Numbered from the stretch's first letter, positions 1 to 9,493 are shown. The stretch: DNA of 64,000 nucleotides from Microbispora hainanensis (GCF_036186745.1 NZ_CP108086.1:1116001-1180000); one strand, 5' to 3'. Program-made: numbers and translations. The notes: generated from the letters alone by a model not told the origin.

Positions 1-1319
1 AGAACCTCCTGGCCCGGCTGCGGGCCGGCGAGACCCGGTTCCCCGGCATCGTCGGCTTCGACGACACCGTCCTGCCCCATCTGGAGAGGGCGCTGATCGC
101 CGGGCACGACCTCGTGCTGCTCGGCGAGCGCGGCCAGGGCAAGACCCGCCTGATCCGCACGATCACCGGCCTGCTCGACGAGTGGTCGCCCGTGGTCGAG
201 GGCTGCGAGATCAACGACCATCCGTACGAGCCGGTCTGCGTCCGATGCCGCCGGCTCGCCGCCACCCACGGCGACGACCTGCCGGTCGCCTGGAAGCACC
301 GTGAGGACCGGTACGGCGAGAAGCTGGCCACCCCGGACACCTCGGTCGGCGACCTCATCGGCGACGTCGACCCCATCAAGATCGCCGAGGGCCGCACGCT
401 CGGCGACCCCGAGACGGTCCACTACGGCCTGGTCCCCCGGACCAACCGGGGCGTCTTCTCCGTCAACGAGCTGCCCGACCTGGCCGAGCGCATCCAGGTG
501 GCGCTGCTCAACGTGCTGGAGGAGCGCGACATCCAGGTCCGCGGCTACAACCTGCGCCTGCCCCTCGACATCCTGCTGATCGCCAGCGCGAACCCCGAGG
601 ACTACACCAACCGCGGCCGGATCATCACCCCGCTGAAGGACCGCTTCGGCGCGGAGATCCGCACGCACTACCCCCGCACCATCGAGGACGAGCTGGTCCT
701 GATCCGCCAGGAGGCCGACCTCGGCGCCCTCGGCGCGGACCTGCCCGACCACCTGGTGGAGGTGATCGCCCGGTTCACCCGCCTGGTGCGCGAGTCCACC
801 GCGGTCGACTCCCGCTCGGGCGTGTCGGCCCGCTTCTCGATCGCCGCCGCCGAGACCGCCGCCGCCTCCGCCGTACGGCGGGCCGCGCTGACCGGGGAGG
901 AACGGCCGGTCACCCGGGTCTGCGACCTGCCCGGCGTGGTCCACACGCTGCGCGGCAAGGTCGAGTTCGAGGTCAGCGAGGAGGGGCGGGAGATCGACGT
1001 GCTCGCCCACCTGCTGCGCCGCGCGACGGCCGAGACCTTCCGCGCCTCGCTCGGCGGCGCCGATCTCGCGCCGCTGCTCGACAAGTTCGGCGAGGGCGCG
1101 CAGGTCGAGTCGGGCGAGCTGGTGCCGGCCCACGAGCTGCTGCGCAGGATCGGGCGCGTCGAGGGCCTGTCGAAGATCATGACGCGGCTCGGCATGGGCG
1201 AGGGCGACGAGTCGCCCGGCCACGCCGCCGCCGCGCTGGAGTTCACGCTGGAGGGCCTCTACCTGATGCGCAGGCTGTCCAAGGACGAGACCGACGGCGG
1301 TTCCGTCTACCGGACCTGA
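1..1319 (+). CDS. MoxR/Mg-chelatase ChlI-like AAA ATPase, partial at the left edge
   Basis: The reading frame is open from base 3, so the true start lies outside the window; about 438 residues are visible. A Walker A motif GERGQGKT lies near visible residue 41, followed by a Walker B-like stretch with NEL (GVFSVNELPDL) and a sensor region SANPEDYTNRG. This is the layout of the actinobacterial magnesium-chelatase-like or sigma-54-interaction ATPases, in which the NELPDL form is usual. The next gene, about 100 bases downstream on the same strand, encodes a VWA protein. MoxR-type ATPases typically act with VWA partners as metal-insertion or protein-remodelling chaperones. The substrate here is unknown. 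Chlorophyll or cobalamin chelation is possible in principle but no such genes are nearby. Confidence 0.9.
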   Translation, partial: NLLARLRAGETRFPGIVGFDDTVLPHLERALIAGHDLVLLGERGQGKTRLIRTITGLLDEWSPVVEGCEINDHPYEPVCVRCRRLAATHGDDLPVAWKHREDRYGEKLATPDTSVGDLIGDVDPIKIAEGRTLGDPETVHYGLVPRTNRGVFSVNELPDLAERIQVALLNVLEERDIQVRGYNLRLPLDILLIASANPEDYTNRGRIITPLKDRFGAEIRTHYPRTIEDELVLIRQEADLGALGADLPDHLVEVIARFTRLVRESTAVDSRSGVSARFSIAAAETAAASAVRRAALTGEERPVTRVCDLPGVVHTLRGKVEFEVSEEGREIDVLAHLLRRATAETFRASLGGADLAPLLDKFGEGAQVESGELVPAHELLRRIGRVEGLSKIMTRLGMGEGDESPGHAAAALEFTLEGLYLMRRLSKDETDGGSVYRT

Positions 1320-1417
1320 GCCGGGGCGGGCCCCGTCCCACTACCCACCGAACAAACTCCCGCCCGTCCCGCCGGACTTCGGCAAGGGCGGGTGGCCCTG
1401 AAAGGTTGCGTGGTCGC

Positions 1418-3361
1418 GTGTCCTACGTCTACGGGGAGTATCGCGACGGGCCGGATCCGCTGGCTCCGCCCTACGACGTGCGCTCGGCGCTGGACGACAT
1501 GGGCGACGCCATCCTGTCCGGCTCGACGCCGATGGACGCGCTGCGCGACCTGCTGCGGCGCGGGCTCCCCGGCGCTCCCGACCGCCGCGGCCTGGACGAC
1601 CTGCTCCGCCAGGTGCGGCGGCGCCGCCGCGAGCTGCGGGAGAACACCCGGCTCGACGGCACGCTGGAGCGCGTGCGCGCCCTGCTCGACAAGGCGATCG
1701 GGCAGGAGCGGGCCGAGCTGTTCCCGGATCCCTCCGACGACGCCCGCTTCCGTGAGGCGGCGCTCGACGCGCTGCCCTCGGACACGGCGCGGGCGGTCCA
1801 GGAGCTGGCCGACTACGACTGGCGGTCGGCCGCCGCGCGGCAGACGTTCGAGGAGCTGCGCGACCTGCTGCGCCGGGAGGTCCTCGACAGCCAGTTCCGC
1901 GGCATGCGCGACGCGCTGGCCAACCCCGATCCGGCCGCGATGGAGCGGGTCCGGCAGATGATGTCGGACCTCAACGACATGCTGGACCGCGACGCCCGGG
2001 GTGAGCACACCCAGGAGGACTTCGACCGGTTCATGCAGCAATACGGGGACATGTTCCCCGAGAACCCACGCAACCTCGACGAGCTGGTCGACCAGCTCGC
2101 CCGCCGCGCCGCCGCCGCGCAGCGGATGCTCGCCTCGCTCACCCCGGAGCAGCGCGAGGAGCTGGCCGGGCTGATCAACAACACACTGGAGCAGGCCGGC
2201 CTGGCCGAGCAGATGCGCCGGCTCGGCGACGCCCTCTACGCCCGCCGTCCCGACCTCGCCTGGAACACCCCCGAACGGGTGTCCGGCGAGCAGCCGATGG
2301 GCATGGGCGACGCGGTGACGGCCCTGCAGGAGCTGGCCGACCTCGGCGACCTGGAGACCGCGCTGCGTCAGGACTACCCCGGCGCCCGGCTCGACGACAT
2401 CGACGAGGCCGCCATCCGGCGGGCGCTCGGCCGCTCGGCAGTGGACGACCTGGAGGCCCTGCGGCAGATCGAGCGCGAGCTGGAGGCCCAGGGCTACCTG
2501 CGGCGCAACCGCGGCAAGCTGGAGCTCACCCCCAAGGCCGTACGCCGGCTCGGGGAGACCGCACTGCGCCGGGTCTTCGCCTCGCTCGACTCCGGCCGGC
2601 GCGGCGACCACGACCAGCGCGACGCGGGCACGGCCGGGGAGCCCACCGGATCGACCCGTCCGTGGCGTTTCGGCGACGAGCAGCCCATCGACGTCGTCCG
2701 TACGGTCGTCAACGGCGTACGGCGTGGCGGCGGCGCGCCGGTGGCCCTGACCGTGGACGACTTCGAGGTCGTGGAGACCGAGCGGCGCTCGGCGGCGGCC
2801 GTGTGCCTGCTGGTCGACCTGTCCTACTCGATGGCCCTGCGCGGCACCTGGGCGGCGGCCAAGCAGACCGCGCTCGCCCTCCAGGCGCTGGTGGCCTCGA
2901 AGTTCCCGCAGGACGCCGTGCAGATCATCGGCTTCTCGAACTACGCGCGGGTGCTGCGGCCCGACGAGCTGGCCGGGCTCGAATGGGACATGGTGCAGGG
3001 CACCAACCTGCACCACGCCCTGCTGATCGCGGGCCGTCACCTCGACCGGCATCCGGACTTCGAGCCGGTGGTCCTGGTGGTGACCGACGGCGAGCCGACG
3101 GCGCACCTCATGCGCAACGGCGTGCCGCGCTTCGAGTGGCCGCCGTCGCAGGAGACGCTGACGCTGACGCTCGCCGAGGTCGACAAGATGACCCGGCGGC
3201 GCGCGACGATCAACGTCTTCATGCTGGCCGCCGACGACCGGCTGCGCGAGTTCGTGGACGAGGTCGCCCGGCGCAACGGCGGCCGGGTCTTCTCCGCCAG
3301 CGCCGACCGCCTCGGCGAGTACGTCGTCAGCGACTTCCTCCGCGCCCGCCGCACCCGCTGA
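1418..3361 (+). CDS. VWA domain protein, partner of the upstream AAA ATPase
   Basis: About 647 residues. The first two thirds is charged, mostly helical and rich in Arg and Glu. A von Willebrand factor A domain starts near residue 460 with the metal-ion-dependent adhesion motif DLSYS at about 467-471 and a later VTDGEPTA segment. I chose the GTG at 1418, which has AAAGG 12 bases upstream; a TTG at 1406 sits directly on that AAAGG and is less likely. The gene follows the ATPase on the same strand with about 100 bases between them. The pair resembles the ChlI/ChlD and MoxR/VWA arrangement. The specific substrate cannot be read from the sequence. Confidence 0.9.
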   Translation: MSYVYGEYRDGPDPLAPPYDVRSALDDMGDAILSGSTPMDALRDLLRRGLPGAPDRRGLDDLLRQVRRRRRELRENTRLDGTLERVRALLDKAIGQERAELFPDPSDDARFREAALDALPSDTARAVQELADYDWRSAAARQTFEELRDLLRREVLDSQFRGMRDALANPDPAAMERVRQMMSDLNDMLDRDARGEHTQEDFDRFMQQYGDMFPENPRNLDELVDQLARRAAAAQRMLASLTPEQREELAGLINNTLEQAGLAEQMRRLGDALYARRPDLAWNTPERVSGEQPMGMGDAVTALQELADLGDLETALRQDYPGARLDDIDEAAIRRALGRSAVDDLEALRQIERELEAQGYLRRNRGKLELTPKAVRRLGETALRRVFASLDSGRRGDHDQRDAGTAGEPTGSTRPWRFGDEQPIDVVRTVVNGVRRGGGAPVALTVDDFEVVETERRSAAAVCLLVDLSYSMALRGTWAAAKQTALALQALVASKFPQDAVQIIGFSNYARVLRPDELAGLEWDMVQGTNLHHALLIAGRHLDRHPDFEPVVLVVTDGEPTAHLMRNGVPRFEWPPSQETLTLTLAEVDKMTRRRATINVFMLAADDRLREFVDEVARRNGGRVFSASADRLGEYVVSDFLRARRTR

Positions 3362-3740
3362 GCACCCGAGCTCCCGGGGGCTCCCCAGGCTCCCGGGGCT
3401 CCCAGGGCTCCCGGGCCCCGGGACTCCTGGGGCGCCGGGGAGGAGACGGACCGCTGGACGGTTCGCCGGCCGCCTGCCGGGCATTAAGCAGATCTGCGCG
3501 GGCGGGGGCGCTCACGGGGGCCGGGCAGCACCGGACACCGGACACCGAGCACTGGACACCGAGCACTGGACACCGAGCACTGGACACTGAGCACTGTGCA
3601 GCGGGCGCGGGCGGGGAGGCGGACGGCCGCGGGCCGGGAGATCGATAATCGATTGCCGACCTGGTTGCAATCGGCGGACGATAGACAGGCATCCCCTGTT
3701 CGCGCTGGTCGTTCCACATGCCCGTGGAAGGAGCGCTCCC
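3362..3740. other. Gene-free gap with tandem repeats
   Basis: This gap of 379 bases follows the VWA gene. It begins with a run of GGCTCCC-type imperfect repeats (about 3370-3425). A clean 14-base repeat follows at 3540-3595. Near 3640 there is a short AT-richer stretch with a palindrome (ATCGAT a ATCGAT), which may belong to the promoter of the small gene at 3741. I see no convincing open reading frame here. Confidence 0.6.
3540..3595. repeat. 14-bp tandem repeat, four copies
   Basis: The unit GGACACCGAGCACT is repeated four times head to tail, with one C-to-T change in the last copy. It is flanked upstream by a shorter partial copy (GGACACC). It lies in the gap after the VWA gene and encodes nothing recognisable. 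Confidence 0.9.
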
Positions 3741-3833
3741 ATGTTCGCAGCGGTCGGCCTCGTCGTCCTCATGATCCTCACCGGCGTGCTGTACGAGATG
3801 GCGGTCCACAACCGCCCCCGCCGCCGGAAGTAG
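3741..3833 (+). CDS. 30-residue single-pass membrane microprotein
   Basis: An ATG at 3741 opens a 30-codon frame ending in TAG. A strong ribosome binding site, GGAAGGAG, lies 8 bases upstream. The product has a hydrophobic N-terminal helix (MFAAVGLVVLMILTGVLYEM), then a short basic tail ending PRRRK, as expected for a single transmembrane segment with the C-terminus in the cytoplasm. The gene stands alone between the VWA gene and a four-helix membrane protein. I do not recognise a named family. The ribosome binding site and the helix-plus-basic-tail design are the only support, so function is unknown. Confidence 0.6.
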   Translation: MFAAVGLVVLMILTGVLYEMAVHNRPRRRK

Positions 3834-3918
3834 CCCGCGCCCTCCCGGCGTCCGACGCGCCCGTGACGAGCGCGTCCGGGCACTGCGGAGCCGATCACTC
3901 AGGCGATAGCCTCTGCCC

Positions 3919-4350
3919 ATGTCGCCTCTCGACCATCTGCTGCTGTGGTTGCACATAGGGTTCGCGATCTTCGCGCTCGGTCCGCTCACGGCGGTCACGA
4001 GCGTCACGCCGCGTTACATCCGGGCGCGCGATCTGAGCGTGCTGCGGTATCTGCACCGCGCGACCCGGATGTTCGGCCTGCTCACAATCGGGGTCTTCCT
4101 GTTCGGCCTGCTGCTGGGCCGCAGCGCGCTCGGCGCGCCCTACCTGTCGGTGTCGATGACGCTGTTCGTCGTGGCCGCCGTCCTGCTGGTGATCGTCGAG
4201 CGTGACCAGCGGACGGCCATCGCGGCGCTGGCCAGCGAGTCGACGGAGGACGACGCCAAGGTGCAGACCGGCCGGATCGCCGCGCTGGGCGGCATCAGCG
4301 CCCTGATCTGGCTCGTCATCCTGTTCCTGATGGTCTTCTTCAACCCCTGA
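3919..4350 (+). CDS. DUF2269-like integral membrane protein
   Basis: 143 residues with four predicted membrane helices (roughly 5-25, 50-70, 75-97 and 122-142). The N-terminus MSPLDHLLLWLHIGFAIFAL and the following loop RYIRARD resemble small DUF2269-type membrane proteins, which have no established function. The start is the ATG at 3919. It stands alone, with 66 bases to the next gene. The assignment to DUF2269 is by resemblance and should be treated as moderate. Confidence 0.75.
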   Translation: MSPLDHLLLWLHIGFAIFALGPLTAVTSVTPRYIRARDLSVLRYLHRATRMFGLLTIGVFLFGLLLGRSALGAPYLSVSMTLFVVAAVLLVIVERDQRTAIAALASESTEDDAKVQTGRIAALGGISALIWLVILFLMVFFNP

Positions 4351-4416
4351 GAGTCCCGCTTACCCCTGAATGTCCGGTAGAACGTTTTTGGCCGGAAACG
4401 GGGGAAAGAGGAGCGG

Positions 4417-5634
4417 GTGCACCTAACGACGCGTCGCCGGGCGGCGTGGGCGCTGGTCGCCCTCGCCGTCGGGGCCTTCACCTACGTCACCGCCGAGGTG
4501 CTCCCCATCGGCCTGCTCACGGTGATCGCGGCCGACCTGGACCGGTCGCCGTCCGAGACGGGCCTGCTCGTGACGGGGTACGCCGCCGTCGTGGTGCTGG
4601 CGTCGCTGCCGCTCACCCGGCTGACCCGGCGGGTGCCGCGGCGCAGGTTGCTCACCATCACGCTCGGCGTGTTCGTCGCGGGGATGCTGCTGACCGCCGT
4701 GGCGCCGAACTATCCGACGCTGCTGGCCGCCCGGCTGCTGGTCGCGGCCACCCAGGCGCTGTTCTGGTCGGTCGCGACCCCGGCCGCGGCGGCGATGTTC
4801 CCCCCGGAGATCCGGGGACGCGCGATCGCCCGCATGTCGATCGGCAGCTCCCTCGGGCCCGTGCTCGGCGTCCCCGCGGGCACCTGGCTCGGCCAGCAGG
4901 TCGGCTGGCGGGCCGCGTTCGCCCTGGCCGCCGCCGTCGGCCTGATCACCTGCGTCACCGTGGCGACGCTCATGCCCGGCCGCCGGCAGCCGGGCGCGGG
5001 CTCCGGCGGTCACGAATCCGGCCGCGGCGCGACCCCGGACGCCCGCCGCTACGCGCTGCTCATCGTGGCCACCGTCATCGGAGTGGGCGGCTATCTCACC
5101 GCGTACACCTACATCACGCCGTTCCTGCTGGACTTCGGCGGCTTCACCCCGGCCGCGCTCAGCCCGCTGCTGCTCGCGTCCGGGATCTCCGGGGTCACGG
5201 GGACGATCGTGGTCGGCCGGCTGCTCGACACCCGGCCGCGGGCCGCCATCACCGGTCCGCTGGCCCTCATCACGTGCGCGCTGCTCGCCCTGTACGCCTT
5301 CGGAGCCCTGCACCCGGTGGCGGTGGTGGCCCTCTGCGTGACGGGCATGTCGTTCAGCGCGCTCGCGGCGGCCATCGCAAGCCGGGGGCTGCAGGTGGCC
5401 CCGGGCAGCACCGACATCGCCTCGGCCGGCACCGGCTCGGCCTTCAACATCGGCATCGCGGGCGGGTCGCTGCTCGGCGGCGCGCTCATCGACCATGCCG
5501 GGGTCCGCAGCGTGACCGTGGCGGGCGCCGTCCTGACCGCCGCGGCGCTCGCCGCCCTGGTGGGCGAACGGTGGATGGCCCCCGCCCGCCCCTCCGCGCC
5601 GGAGCGTACGACCCCGGCGCGGAGCGCGCAGTAA
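4417..5634 (+). CDS. MFS transporter, drug/arabinose efflux type (DHA1)
   Basis: 405 residues starting at a GTG preceded by AGAGGAG. The sequence shows 12 hydrophobic helices in two halves with a more polar central loop near residues 185-205. The first helix contains FTYVTAEVLPIGLLT, a form typical of the AraJ/Cmx-type sugar-efflux and chloramphenicol exporters of actinomycetes. It presumably uses the proton gradient to export a small hydrophobic compound. Substrate is unknown. The gene converges with the cystathionine gamma-synthase gene at 5701. Confidence 0.88.
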   Translation: MHLTTRRRAAWALVALAVGAFTYVTAEVLPIGLLTVIAADLDRSPSETGLLVTGYAAVVVLASLPLTRLTRRVPRRRLLTITLGVFVAGMLLTAVAPNYPTLLAARLLVAATQALFWSVATPAAAAMFPPEIRGRAIARMSIGSSLGPVLGVPAGTWLGQQVGWRAAFALAAAVGLITCVTVATLMPGRRQPGAGSGGHESGRGATPDARRYALLIVATVIGVGGYLTAYTYITPFLLDFGGFTPAALSPLLLASGISGVTGTIVVGRLLDTRPRAAITGPLALITCALLALYAFGALHPVAVVALCVTGMSFSALAAAIASRGLQVAPGSTDIASAGTGSAFNIGIAGGSLLGGALIDHAGVRSVTVAGAVLTAAALAALVGERWMAPARPSAPERTTPARSAQ

Positions 5635-5641
5635 GCAGGGC

Positions 5642-5685
5642 GCGGAGCGCCCGATAAGCGGAGCGCCCGATAAGCAGAGCGCGGA
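5642..5685. repeat. 16-bp direct repeats between convergent genes
   Basis: Two exact copies of GCGGAGCGCCCGATAA lie head to tail at 5642-5673, followed by a partial third copy. They occupy the short gap between the MFS gene and the convergent cystathionine gamma-synthase gene. I see no clear terminator hairpin here. Confidence 0.8.
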
Positions 5686-5700
5686 GTGGGCGCTGAGATC

Positions 5701-6840
5701 TCAGCCGAGGGCCTCGGTGAGGTCGGCCAGCAGGTCGTCGACGGTCTCGATGCCGACCGACAGGCGGACCAGGTCGGCGGGGACCTCCAGCGGCGACCCG
5801 GCGGCCGACGCGTGGGTCATCCGGCCGGGGTGCTCGATCAGCGACTCGACGCCGCCGAGCGACTCGCCGAGCGTGAACAGCTTGGCCCGGTTGCAGATCT
5901 CGACCGCGGCCTCCTCGCCGCCCTCGACGCGGAACGACACCATCCCACCGAAACGCCGCATCTGCTTGGCCGCGACCTCGTGGCCGGGGTGCTCGGGCAG
6001 GCCCGGATAGAGCACCTGGACGACCTTCGGGTGCGACAGCAGCAGGTCGACCACGCGCTCGGCGTTGTCGCAGTGCCGGTCCATGCGCACGCCCAGCGTC
6101 TTGAGGCCGCGCAGCGTGAGCCAGGAGTCGAACGGCCCGGCCACCGCGCCCATCGCGTTCTGGTGGTAGGCCAGCCGCTCGCCGAGGTCGGCCGACCGCG
6201 TCACCAGCGCCCCGCCGACCACGTCGGAGTGGCCGCCGACATACTTGGTCGTCGAGTGGACCACGACGTCGGCGCCCAGGCTGAGCGGCTGCTGCAGGTA
6301 GGGCGAGGCGAAGGTGTTGTCCACCGCGAGCACCGCGCCCCCGTCGTGGGCGATGGACGCCAGGGCGGCGATGTCCGCGACGTTCAGCAGCGGGTTCGTG
6401 GGCGTCTCCACCCAGATCGCCCGCGTCTCCGGCCGTACGGCGGCGCGCACCGCGTCGAGGTCGCCGAGCGGCACCGGGTCGAAGGCGACCCCCCACTCCT
6501 GGAGCACCCGGGAGAACAGCCGGTAGGTGCCGCCGTACGCGTCATCGGGGATCACCACGTGGTCGCCGGGTTTGCAGACGGTGCGCAGCAGCGTGTCCTC
6601 GGCGGCGAGGCCCGACGCGAAGGCCAGCCCGCGCACGCCGCCCTCGACGGCGGCCAGCGCCTCCTCCAGGGCGGTCCTGGTCGGGTTGGCCGACCGGCTG
6701 TACTCGTAACCCGCCCGCAGGCCGCCCACGCCGTCCTGCTTGTAGGTCGAAACGGCATATATGGGAGGGACGACGGCTCCCGTGTGCGGGTCCGCCTCCT
6801 GGCCCGCGTGGATGGCCAGCGTCTCGAAACCTTGGTTCAT
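5701..6840 (-). CDS. metB: Cystathionine gamma-synthase (PLP enzyme)
   Basis: 379 residues from the ATG at 6840 (a frame extension to 6864 is possible but the family usually begins at MNQGFETLAIH). The family signature STTKYVGGHSDVVGG contains the PLP-binding lysine near residue 199, and ETPTNPLLN precedes the aspartate segment AVDNTFASP. The enzyme family makes cystathionine from O-acetyl- or O-succinylhomoserine and cysteine, or runs as a gamma-lyase. Sequence alone does not separate synthase from lyase. It lies 138 bases downstream of the cystathionine beta-synthase gene on the same strand, suggesting reverse transsulfuration (homocysteine to cysteine) with CGS-family lyase activity. Confidence 0.9.
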   Translation of the reverse strand: MNQGFETLAIHAGQEADPHTGAVVPPIYAVSTYKQDGVGGLRAGYEYSRSANPTRTALEEALAAVEGGVRGLAFASGLAAEDTLLRTVCKPGDHVVIPDDAYGGTYRLFSRVLQEWGVAFDPVPLGDLDAVRAAVRPETRAIWVETPTNPLLNVADIAALASIAHDGGAVLAVDNTFASPYLQQPLSLGADVVVHSTTKYVGGHSDVVGGALVTRSADLGERLAYHQNAMGAVAGPFDSWLTLRGLKTLGVRMDRHCDNAERVVDLLLSHPKVVQVLYPGLPEHPGHEVAAKQMRRFGGMVSFRVEGGEEAAVEICNRAKLFTLGESLGGVESLIEHPGRMTHASAAGSPLEVPADLVRLSVGIETVDDLLADLTEALG

Positions 6841-6978
6841 GGGGTCGAGCGTAGCCGTCCGCACCGCCTGGTCACGGCGGGTGTGCGGCGGGCGCGCCAG
6901 GCCGGGCGCGCCAGGCCGGGTACGCCACGCGGCACCGGCGGCCGACGTTCCGGCGCCGGTGCGCGCGCGACGGCGTGA

Positions 6979-8349
6979 TCAGTGGTTGGCGAGGAAGGCC
7001 AGCAGGTCCTGGCGGGTGACCATGCCGACCGGCTTGCCGTCGTCGAGGACCACGGCGGCGTCGGCCTTCTCCAGCGCCTCGACCGCCCGGGCCACCGGCT
7101 CACCGGAACCGATCATGGGCAGCGGCGCGGACATGTGGCCGCCGATCTCGTCCTCCGACCGCACCCGGCCGCGATAGAGGCCCTCGAGCAGGTCGCGCTC
7201 CACGATCGAGCCGATGACCTCGGCCGCCATGACCGGCGGCTCCTCCTTCATGACCGGAAGCTGGGAGACGTTGTACTCCCGCATGATCGAGATCGCGGTG
7301 CCGACCGACTCGTGCGGGTGGACGTGGACGAACTCGGGCAGCCCCGGCGTCTTGCGCCCCAGCACGTCGCCGACCAGGCCCTCCTCGCTCGACGTGGTGA
7401 GGAAGCCGTAGTCGGCCATCCACTCGTCATTGAAGATCTTCGACAGGTAGCCGCGGCCGCCGTCCGGCAGCAGCACGACCACGACGTCGTCCGGCCCTGC
7501 CGCCTGGGCCACCCGTACGGCGGCCACCACCGCCATGCCGCACGATCCGCCGACGAGCAGCGCCTCCTCGCGGGCGAGCCTGCGGGTCATGCCGAACGAG
7601 TCCTTGTCGGAGACCGCGATGATCTCGTCGCAGATCGTGGTGTCGTACGTCGCGGGCCAGATGTCCTCGCCCACGCCCTCCACCAGGTAGGGACGTCCGG
7701 TGCCGCCGGAGTAGACGGAGCCGACGGGGTCGGCGCCGATGACCTTCACCCGGCCGCCGGAGACCTCCTTGAGGTATTTTCCGGTGCCGCTGATCGTCCC
7801 GCCGGTGCCGATGCCGGCGACGAAGTGGGTGATCCTGCCCTCGGTCTGCTCCCAGATCTCCGGCCCGGTGGAGTGGTAGTGGCTCGCCGGGTTCTCCGGG
7901 TTGGAGTACTGGTCGGGCTTCCAGGCGTTCGGGATCTCGCGGGCCAGCCGGTCGGACACCGAGTAGTACGAGTCGGGGTGATCGGGCGAGACGGCGGTCG
8001 GGCAGACGACGACCTCGGCGCCGTACGCGCGGAGCACGTTGATCTTGTCCTGGGCGACCTTGTCCGGGCAGACGAACAGGCAGCGGTAGCCCTTCTCCTG
8101 CGCCACGATGGCCAGGCCCACACCGGTGTTGCCGGAGGTAGGCTCGACGATCGTGCCGCCGGGCTTCAGCGCGCCGCTGCGCTCGGCCGCCTCGATCATC
8201 CGTACGGCGATGCGGTCCTTCACCGAGCCGCCGGGGTTGAAATACTCCACCTTGGCCAGGACCTGGGCGGGCGCGCCCGCCGTTACCCTGCGCAGCCGGA
8301 CGAGCGGGGTGTTGCCCATCAGCTCCACCAGCGAGTCGTGTACGCGCAC
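6979..8349 (-). CDS. cbs: Cystathionine beta-synthase with C-terminal CBS domain pair
   Basis: About 456 residues. The N-terminal PLP fold begins VHDSLVELMGNTPLVRL, with the catalytic lysine in GGSVKDR near residue 44 and the phosphate loop EPTSGNTGVGL. After about residue 325 two CBS (Bateman) motifs follow, ending in VLDDGKPVGMVTRQDLLAF. The family condenses serine and homocysteine to cystathionine. I chose the GTG at 8349 because AAGGTGG lies 7 bases upstream; a GTG at 8361 is the alternative. The gene precedes the CGS gene on the same strand and is divergent from the GDSL hydrolase gene. Confidence 0.9.
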   Translation of the reverse strand: MRVHDSLVELMGNTPLVRLRRVTAGAPAQVLAKVEYFNPGGSVKDRIAVRMIEAAERSGALKPGGTIVEPTSGNTGVGLAIVAQEKGYRCLFVCPDKVAQDKINVLRAYGAEVVVCPTAVSPDHPDSYYSVSDRLAREIPNAWKPDQYSNPENPASHYHSTGPEIWEQTEGRITHFVAGIGTGGTISGTGKYLKEVSGGRVKVIGADPVGSVYSGGTGRPYLVEGVGEDIWPATYDTTICDEIIAVSDKDSFGMTRRLAREEALLVGGSCGMAVVAAVRVAQAAGPDDVVVVLLPDGGRGYLSKIFNDEWMADYGFLTTSSEEGLVGDVLGRKTPGLPEFVHVHPHESVGTAISIMREYNVSQLPVMKEEPPVMAAEVIGSIVERDLLEGLYRGRVRSEDEIGGHMSAPLPMIGSGEPVARAVEALEKADAAVVLDDGKPVGMVTRQDLLAFLANH

Positions 8350-8471
8350 CGCGATGACCACCTTGTTTGCCGAAGCTTGTCAGCCTGCCGTCAGCCGTGA
8401 TTCCGATAGGGGTGGCCGGAACTCGGCTAGTTTCTTCTTTCAAACCGTACCGTGAGCATGGAGGAGGGCGG

Positions 8472-9446
8472 GTGGTCTGGACGTCCGGCGCGGTGCGCGC
8501 CGCGCGGCGCATCGCGACCGCCGCCGCGCTGGGCGGGGGCGGGCTCACGGCGCTCGGAGCGGTCACGTACGGCCTGCTCATGGCCGAGGCCATGGTGGCC
8601 CGGCGCATCGTGGGGCAGCCGCACGGTCTCGACGGCCCCGACTCCGACGGCGTGTACGGCGCCTTCCCCGGCGAGCCGATCCGGATGGCCGTCCTCGGCG
8701 ACTCGACCTCCGTCGGCCTCGGCATGAGCAACGCCGAGGACACCCCGGGTGTCCGTATCGCGTACGGGCTGGCGGCGGTGGCCGAGCGCCCGGTGCGCCT
8801 CACCGTCGTCGGCCAGTCGGGCGCGGCGTCGGTGGACCTCGGCGTCCAGGTGGACCGCGCGCTGGAGGCCCGGCCGGAGGTCGCGATCATCTTCATCGGA
8901 GCCAACGACGTGACCACGGCCACGCTGCCGGCCCATGCCGTACGGCACCTGCAGAAGGCGGTGCGCCGGCTGCGCGAGGCCGGCGCGGAGGTGGTCGTGG
9001 GCACCTGCCCCGACCTGGGCACCGTACGCCCGATCGCGCAGCCGCTCCGCTGGGTCACCCGGCGCTGGTCGCGGCAGCTCGCCGCGGCCCAGACGGTCGC
9101 CGTCGTCGAGGCGGGCGGCCGTACGGTGGCGTTCGCCGACCTGCTCGGACCCGAATTCGACGCGAACCCGGCAGAGATGTTCGGACCTGATCGTTTTCAC
9201 CCATCTGCCCGAGGCTACCTACAAGCCGCGTACGCAGTGCTACCGTCTGTATGCGCCGCGTTGGGGTTGTGGCCCGAGCCGGAACCCGTGCGCGTCGAAG
9301 GATCGCAATACCTCTTGGCCGCAATGGCCGTGGAGGAACCCGGCACCGAGGTCACCGCGACCCGTGTCGCCGGCCGGGCGGTCGGCCCCCATGGACGATG
9401 GGCGGCGCTGCTCCGCCGGAGACCCGGGCCGCTTCCGAACGCCTAG
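8472..9446 (+). CDS. SGNH/GDSL-family hydrolase with N-terminal membrane anchor or signal
   Basis: 324 residues from the GTG at 8472, which has GGAGGAGGG just upstream; the frame stays open further 5' but lacks a comparable ribosome binding site. A hydrophobic segment near residues 10-35 may be a signal anchor. The SGNH blocks are visible: GDSTSVGLG with the nucleophile serine, GANDVTT with the oxyanion asparagine, and DRFHPSARGY with the catalytic Asp and His. These enzymes hydrolyse esters of lipids or acetylated sugars. The substrate is unknown. The C-terminal 70 residues after the catalytic His carry no motif I recognise. Confidence 0.88.
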   Translation: MVWTSGAVRAARRIATAAALGGGGLTALGAVTYGLLMAEAMVARRIVGQPHGLDGPDSDGVYGAFPGEPIRMAVLGDSTSVGLGMSNAEDTPGVRIAYGLAAVAERPVRLTVVGQSGAASVDLGVQVDRALEARPEVAIIFIGANDVTTATLPAHAVRHLQKAVRRLREAGAEVVVGTCPDLGTVRPIAQPLRWVTRRWSRQLAAAQTVAVVEAGGRTVAFADLLGPEFDANPAEMFGPDRFHPSARGYLQAAYAVLPSVCAALGLWPEPEPVRVEGSQYLLAAMAVEEPGTEVTATRVAGRAVGPHGRWAALLRRRPGPLPNA

Positions 9447-9493
9447 AGCCGGTTACCTCCTGCGGCCGGGCCATCACCCCCTGTAGGAGCGAA

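Noticed and set aside
1307-3484. A 725-codon minus-strand frame opposite the VWA gene
   Set aside because: It is rich in Arg, Gly, Pro and His and shows no domain, whereas the plus-strand frame is a clear VWA protein.
8367-8471. An N-terminal extension of the GDSL hydrolase
   Set aside because: The frame is open but runs into the divergent promoter, and the GTG at 8472 has a much better ribosome binding site.
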